Source of the DNA: Azospirillum agricola
GTDB lineage: Bacteria; Pseudomonadota; Alphaproteobacteria; Azospirillales; Azospirillaceae
Reading direction: 5' to 3'
Length of the DNA stretch: 55,053 nucleotides
Assembly: GCF_017876095.1 (NCBI RefSeq)
Contig: NZ_JAGINM010000035.1
Location: forward strand, 1 to 55,053
Shown here one piece after another: positions 52,201-55,053 of this stretch. A program made the position numbers and the translations under genes. How positions within the stretch are numbered: position 1 is the first letter of the stretch; each line of letters opens with the position of its first letter. The notes below the pieces were generated by a model. That model searched no databases and was not told the origin of the DNA. It saw only the letters and a program-made list of their open reading frames with translations.

Positions 52201-55053
52201 TGCCCGTACCGCCGATCAGCAGTTCGACGGCGCTGACCAGCAGGCTGCTGCCGGCGGAGCCGAGGAACACCAGGTCGGTGCCCGCACCGCCGGTGATGGT
52301 CTCGACCACCAGGGCCAGCAGGGTGTTGCCGGCGGAGCCGAGGGTGACGACGTCGGTGCCGGTGTTGCCGACCAGGGTCTCGACCGACGAGACCAGCATG
52401 TTGCTGCCGGTGGTGACGCCGATGCGGATGACGTCGGTGCCGGCGCCGCCGGTCAGGGTGTCCAGGGCCGACACGACGAGCGTGTTGCCGGCCGAGCCGA
52501 GGGTGACGATGTCGGCACCGGTGTTGCCGGTCAGCGTTTCGATCGCCGACACCAGCATGTTGCTGCCGGTGGTGACGTTGATGCTGATGACATCGGTGCC
52601 CGTACCGCCGACCAGGGTCTCCAGAGCCGACACGGCGAGCGTGTTGCCGGTGTTGCCCAGGGTGACCAGATCGTTGCCGGCGGAGCCGGTCAGGGTCTCG
52701 AGGTCACGGACGATGATCGAGTTGCCGTTGCCGGCCAGCGTGACGTTGTCGACACCGGTGTTGCCGATGAGCAGTTCGACGGCGCTGACCTGCAGGGCGC
52801 CGCCAGCGGTGCCGAGGAAGACCAGATCGTTGCCCGCACCGCCCGTGATGGTCTCGAGCGCCGAGGCCAGCAGGGTGTTGCCGGCGGAGCCGAGGGTGAC
52901 GGTGTCGGTGCCGGTGTTGCCGATCAGGGTCTCGACCGACGAGACCAGCATCGCGCTGCCGGAGGTGACGCCGATGGTGACGACGTCGGTGCCGGTGCCG
53001 CCGACCAGGGTCTCCAGGGCCGACACGACGAGCGTGTTGCCGGTGTTGCCCAGGGTGACGGTGTCGATGCCACCCGAACCGGTGACGGTCTCGAGATCAC
53101 GGACGATGATCGTGTTGTTGGCGCCGCCCAGGGTGATGGTGTCGGTGCCCGTACCGCCGATCAGCAGTTCGACGGCGCTGACCAACAGGCTGCTGCCGGC
53201 GGAGCCGAGGAACACCAGGTCGGTGCCCGCACCGCCGGTGATGGTCTCGACCACCAGGGCCAGCAGGGTGTTGCCGGCGGAGCCGAGGGTGACGACGTCG
53301 GTGCCGGTGTTGCCGATCAGGGTCTCGACCGACGAGACCAGCATGTTGCTGCCGGTGGTGACGCCGATGCGGATGACGTCGGTGCCGGCGCCGCCGGTCA
53401 GGGTGTCCAGGGCCGACACGACGAGCGTGCTGCCGGCCGAGCCGAGGCTGACGACGTCGGTGCCGGTGCCGCCGGTCAGGGTCTCAAGCGCCGAGACGGC
53501 CAAAGTGTTGCCGAGCGTGCCGAGCGTGATGGCGTCGGTTCCGGTGCCGCCGACCAGGGTCTCCAGGACGGAGACGAGGAGCGTGTTGCCGGTGTTGCCC
53601 AGCGTGACCAGATCGGTGCCAGCGCCGCCGGTCAGCGTCTCGAGGTCACGGACGATGATCGAGTTGCCGGCGGTGCCCAGCGAGACGGTGTCGGTGCCCG
53701 TGCCGCCGATGAGGATTTCCGTGCCGGTGACCAGCAGGGCGCCGCCGGCGGTGCCGAGGAACACCAGGTCGTTGCCCACACCGCCCGTGATCGTTTCGAT
53801 CCCCGAAGCCAGCAGGGTGTTGCCAGCGGAGCCGAGAACCGCGACATCGGTGGCGCTGCTGCCGGTCAGCGTCTCGATCGACGAGATCAGCAGGGTGTTG
53901 CCGGACGTGCCGCCGAGCGTGACGATGTCGGTGGCGGTGCCGCCGATCAGCGTCTCGATGGAGGCGACCAGCAGGGTGTTGCCGGTGTTGGCCAGCGTGA
54001 TGGTGTCAACGGCGGTGCTGCCGCCGATCAGGGTCTCCACGCCGCGGATGACGAGCGTGTTGGGGCCCGCAACGTTGGTCAGGCTGATGGAGTCGATGGC
54101 CGTATCGCTGCCGACCAGGACGTCGACGAGGCCGACGACCATGGTGCTGCCGCTGGCGCCGACATACACGATGTCCGTGCCGGAGTTGCCGCCCAGGGTC
54201 TCGACACCGGAAACCAGCACGGTGTTGCCGGCGGAGCCGAACCAGACGGCGTCGAGGCCGAGGCCGCCGGTCAGGGTCTCGATGGCGTTCAGCGCCAGCG
54301 TGTTGCCGATCGTGCCCAGCGTGACGACGTCGCTGCCGGCCGTGCCGGTCAGGGTCTCGAGAGCCGAGACGAAGGTGGTGCTGCCGGTGCCGGTCAGCGT
54401 GACGATGTCAACGCCGGTGCCAACACCGATCAGGGTCTCGACCGCGGACACGTTCAGGGTGCTGCCGCCGGTCAGCGAGACGACGTCGGTGCCGGTGCCG
54501 CCAACCAGGGTCTCCAGGGCGGAGACGAGGAGCGTGTTGCCGGTGCCGGTCAGCGTGACAATGTCGACGGCGGCGATACCGCCGGTCAGGGTCTCCAGGG
54601 CGGAGACGAGGACCGTGCCGCCGCTGGTCAGGGTGACGGCGTCGTTGCCGGTGCCGCCGACCAGGGTTTCGATCCCGACGACGACCGTGCTGTTGCCGCC
54701 GGCCGCGAACGTGACGACATCCTTGCCGGTGCCGCCGACCAGGCTCTCCAGGTTGGAGACGAGGATCGTGCTGCCGACGCTGCCGCCCAGCGTGATGGCG
54801 TCGGTGCCCGTGCCCACGCCAATCAGGGTCTCAACGCCGAACACCACGGTGGTGTTGCCGCCGGTCAGCGTGACGACGTCGGTGCCCGCGCCACCGGTCA
54901 GGGTTTCCAGGGCGCTGACGAGCAGGGTGTTGCCGGCGCTGCCGCCCAGCGTGATGGTGTCGGTGCCCGTGCCCACGCCAATCAGGGTCTCAACGCCGAA
55001 CACCACGGTGGTGTTGCCGCCGGTCAGCGTGACGACGTCGGTGCCCGCGCCAC
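49229..55053 (-). CDS. Giant RTX-like beta-repeat surface protein, C-terminal part (5' truncated)
   Basis: At least 1940 residues visible; the frame stays open to the window edge inside a repeat, so the true start lies outside. About 67 units of 25-29 residues follow the consensus ETLxGGxGTDVVTLGxxGNTLLVSAL; each contains one RTX-like GGxGxDxVx nonapeptide rather than a block of them. The last about 160 residues are unique: a conventional RTX remnant (FVGGAGADTVTL), INNFQTTDQVVI, and an EF-hand-like DANGDGQVAATE (49292-49327) near the C-terminus. It resembles the tail of type I-secreted surface proteins. No Cys or transmembrane segment seen. Thr-rich composition makes it a candidate glycoprotein. 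Function as adhesin, S-layer or matrix protein is inference. Confidence 0.88.
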   Translation of the reverse strand, partial: GAGTDVVTLTGGNTTVVFGVETLIGVGTGTDTITLGGSAGNTLLVSALETLTGGAGTDVVTLTGGNTTVVFGVETLIGVGTGTDAITLGGSVGSTILVSNLESLVGGTGKDVVTFAAGGNSTVVVGIETLVGGTGNDAVTLTSGGTVLVSALETLTGGIAAVDIVTLTGTGNTLLVSALETLVGGTGTDVVSLTGGSTLNVSAVETLIGVGTGVDIVTLTGTGSTTFVSALETLTGTAGSDVVTLGTIGNTLALNAIETLTGGLGLDAVWFGSAGNTVLVSGVETLGGNSGTDIVYVGASGSTMVVGLVDVLVGSDTAIDSISLTNVAGPNTLVIRGVETLIGGSTAVDTITLANTGNTLLVASIETLIGGTATDIVTLGGTSGNTLLISSIETLTGSSATDVAVLGSAGNTLLASGIETITGGVGNDLVFLGTAGGALLVTGTEILIGGTGTDTVSLGTAGNSIIVRDLETLTGGAGTDLVTLGNTGNTLLVSVLETLVGGTGTDAITLGTLGNTLAVSALETLTGGTGTDVVSLGSAGSTLVVSALDTLTGGAGTDVIRIGVTTGSNMLVSSVETLIGNTGTDVVTLGSAGNTLLALVVETITGGAGTDLVFLGSAGSSLLVSAVELLIGGTGTDTITLGGANNTIIVRDLETVTGSGGIDTVTLGNTGNTLVVSALETLVGGTGTDVVTIGVTSGSAMLVSSVETLIGNTGTDTVTLGSAGNTLLASALETITGGAGNDLVFLGTAGGALQVSAVELLIGNTGVDNVTLAGNGNSIIVRDLETLTGSAGNDLVTLGNTGNTLAVSALETLVGGTGTDVISINVTTGSNMLVSAIETLTGNTGADIVTLGSAGNTLVVSALDTLTGGAGTDVIRIGVTTGSNMLVSSVETLVGNTGTDVVTLGSAGNTLLALVVETITGGAGTDLVFLGSAGSSLLVSAVELLIGGTGTDSVTLGGANNTIIVRDLETVTGSGGIDTVTLGNTGNTLVVSALETLVGGTGTDVVTIGVTSGSAMLVSSVETLIGNTGTDTVTLGSAGNTLLASALETITGGAGNDLVFLGSTGNNLLVSGVELLIGGAGTDTITLAGNGNTLIARDLETLTGSAGNDLVTLGNTGNTLLVVALETLVGGTGTDVINIGTTVGTTLVVSAIETLTGNTGTDVITLGAGGNTLAVTLVEQVWGGTGTDVVTLGSAGNAVVVQSLETLTGGVGVDSVSLGSSGNTLLVSAIETLGGGFGTDVVYLGGTGGTLLVSQVEVLVGSANTDVVTLIGAAGNTLVMRDIETLTGGSASDLIILGNTRNVVQVSSIGTLTGGTGVDVITLAGTAGNTLLTSGLESITGGAFTDLVVLGSAGNTLTASLLETLTGGTGTDVVFLGSAGNTLVASALEVLVGGAGTDIVTFAAAGTTIAVRDVETLIGNTGTEIVFLGNTANTLMATQIDILIGGTANDVVTLGGTAGNTLITRGVETLIGSAAVDIVRLGDTVNTITVSGVETLTGGTSTDIVFLGSAGNNLIVNAVEVLVGGAGTDVVTLGSSGVTIAVRDVETLIGNTGTEIVFLGDTTNTVAISQVDILIGGTAIDIVSLTGTSGNTLITRSVETLIGSAGIDIVRLGDTVNTITVSGVETLTGGTSTDIVFLGSAGNDLTVSGVEVLVGGAGTDIVRLGASGNTIALRDVETLIGASNSDIVFLGDTGNTLTVSGVSILIGGTATDVVTLGAAGSLITRGVETLVGSAGTDIVRLGDTANTITVSGVETLFGGTSSDVVTVTSGAIRFVGGAGADTVTLQSGTNADQIVFTTGGDGGAAGANTGFDVINNFQTTDQVVISGPLGTLVDRNGTGALEGATRAQGAVNMITDEVVALSTTVADLADAGLSSFRAALGSLTGSSVNASNLVLANDGTNTGLYLVIDANGDGQVAATEARLLARFNGVLLGTGNVNLG
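49708..50886 (-). repeat. Three copies of a 393-bp (five-unit) super-repeat
   Basis: The boundary GACCAGAAC/T recurs at 50090, 50483 and 50876, exactly 393 bases apart, and each copy runs EVLVGGAGTD, ETLIGxTGTE, DILIGGTA, ETLIGSA, ETLTGGTSTD in that order. The copy nearest the C-terminus is most diverged. Confidence 0.85.
51861..53445 (-). repeat. About 640-bp near-identical duplication with 945-bp offset
   Basis: Sequence at about 51861-52500 recurs at about 52806-53445 with only scattered single-base changes (checked at several anchors, all offset by 945 bases, that is 12 units). The units between the two copies are less similar, so this is a segmental duplication inside the array. Confidence 0.85.
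54797..55053 (-). repeat. 159-bp two-unit repeat running off the window edge
   Basis: Bases about 54797-54894 recur at 54956-55053 almost without change, a 53-residue (two-unit) period. The second copy is cut by the window end, so more copies may follow. Confidence 0.8.

Larger units (their letters stand above)
49740..55053 (-). repeat. About 67 tandem units of about 78 bases (25-29 residues)
   Basis: Unit boundaries can be set at each ETL/ELL/EVL/DIL. Most units are 26 residues; 27-29-residue variants carry an insertion such as GVTTGSNM or GGTAGNTL. Conserved positions are the Gly-Gly-x-Gly-Thr-Asp turn and the Asn-Thr-Leu strand. Confidence 0.92.

Noticed and set aside
49740..55053. Regular repeats considered as a CRISPR array
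   Set aside because: Repeats are contiguous, protein-coding in one frame and lack unique spacers.

Overview
The window is a GC-rich segment of bacterial chromosome or megaplasmid. It is almost entirely devoted to making, modifying and exporting cell-surface polysaccharide, and ends in a very large repetitive surface protein. The visibly high GC, GTG/TTG starts with 4-base gene overlaps, RTX-type proteins carrying 40-residue YLAANPDL repeats and many TPR-glycosyltransferases suggest an alphaproteobacterium of the Azospirillum/Rhodospirillales type. That assignment is inference; no rRNA or tRNA is present to confirm it.

Layout. (1) 1-6278: nucleotide-sugar supply. It holds the tail of a UDP-glucose dehydrogenase, a UDP-glucuronate decarboxylase (UDP-xylose route), a leftward rmlC-rmlB-rmlD-rmlA set for dTDP-L-rhamnose, and galE. 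(2) 6327-13304: a leftward export block. Wzm and Wzt (an ABC exporter with a C-terminal cargo domain) are followed by a 1177-residue methyltransferase / coiled-coil / RgpF / GT2 fusion and a further GT2. This looks like an ABC-dependent rhamnan-type O-polysaccharide system with its own chain-terminating enzyme. (3) 13399-16245: a serralysin-like M10 metalloprotease with RTX repeats and six 40-residue C-terminal repeats. (4) 16325-20090: a membrane protein and two glycosyltransferases joined by 4-base overlaps. (5) 20465-25872: three rightward TPR/glycosyltransferase genes; the first has an AT-rich 5' half. (6) 25913-30347: two tandem GDP-mannose dehydratase paralogues and three small methyltransferases, one AT-rich. 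(7) 30659-42671: a membrane glycosyltransferase-like protein, an epimerase, a GMC oxidoreductase with a ferredoxin-like cysteine cluster, GT9, a flippase-like protein, TPR-GT9, GT61, a polyprenyl-phosphate GT2 and GT4. (8) 42693-49023: a compact six-gene leftward operon (GT4-TPR-GT fusion, flippase-like protein, acyltransferase, two methyltransferases). (9) 49229-55053: the 3' part of a giant gene made of about 67 visible units of 25-29 residues, closed by an EF-hand-like C-terminal domain and a strong terminator.

How it fits together. UDP-xylose, UDP-galactose, dTDP-rhamnose and GDP-6-deoxyhexose made here would feed about a dozen glycosyltransferases. Methyltransferases and an acyltransferase would decorate the chains. 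Wzm/Wzt would export at least one polymer, with the adjacent methyltransferase/coiled-coil fusion as a candidate terminator and length ruler. Several TPR-linked glycosyltransferases lie close to two large Thr-rich secreted proteins, so protein glycosylation is also possible. No type I secretion genes, IS elements, CRISPR arrays or RNA genes were seen.
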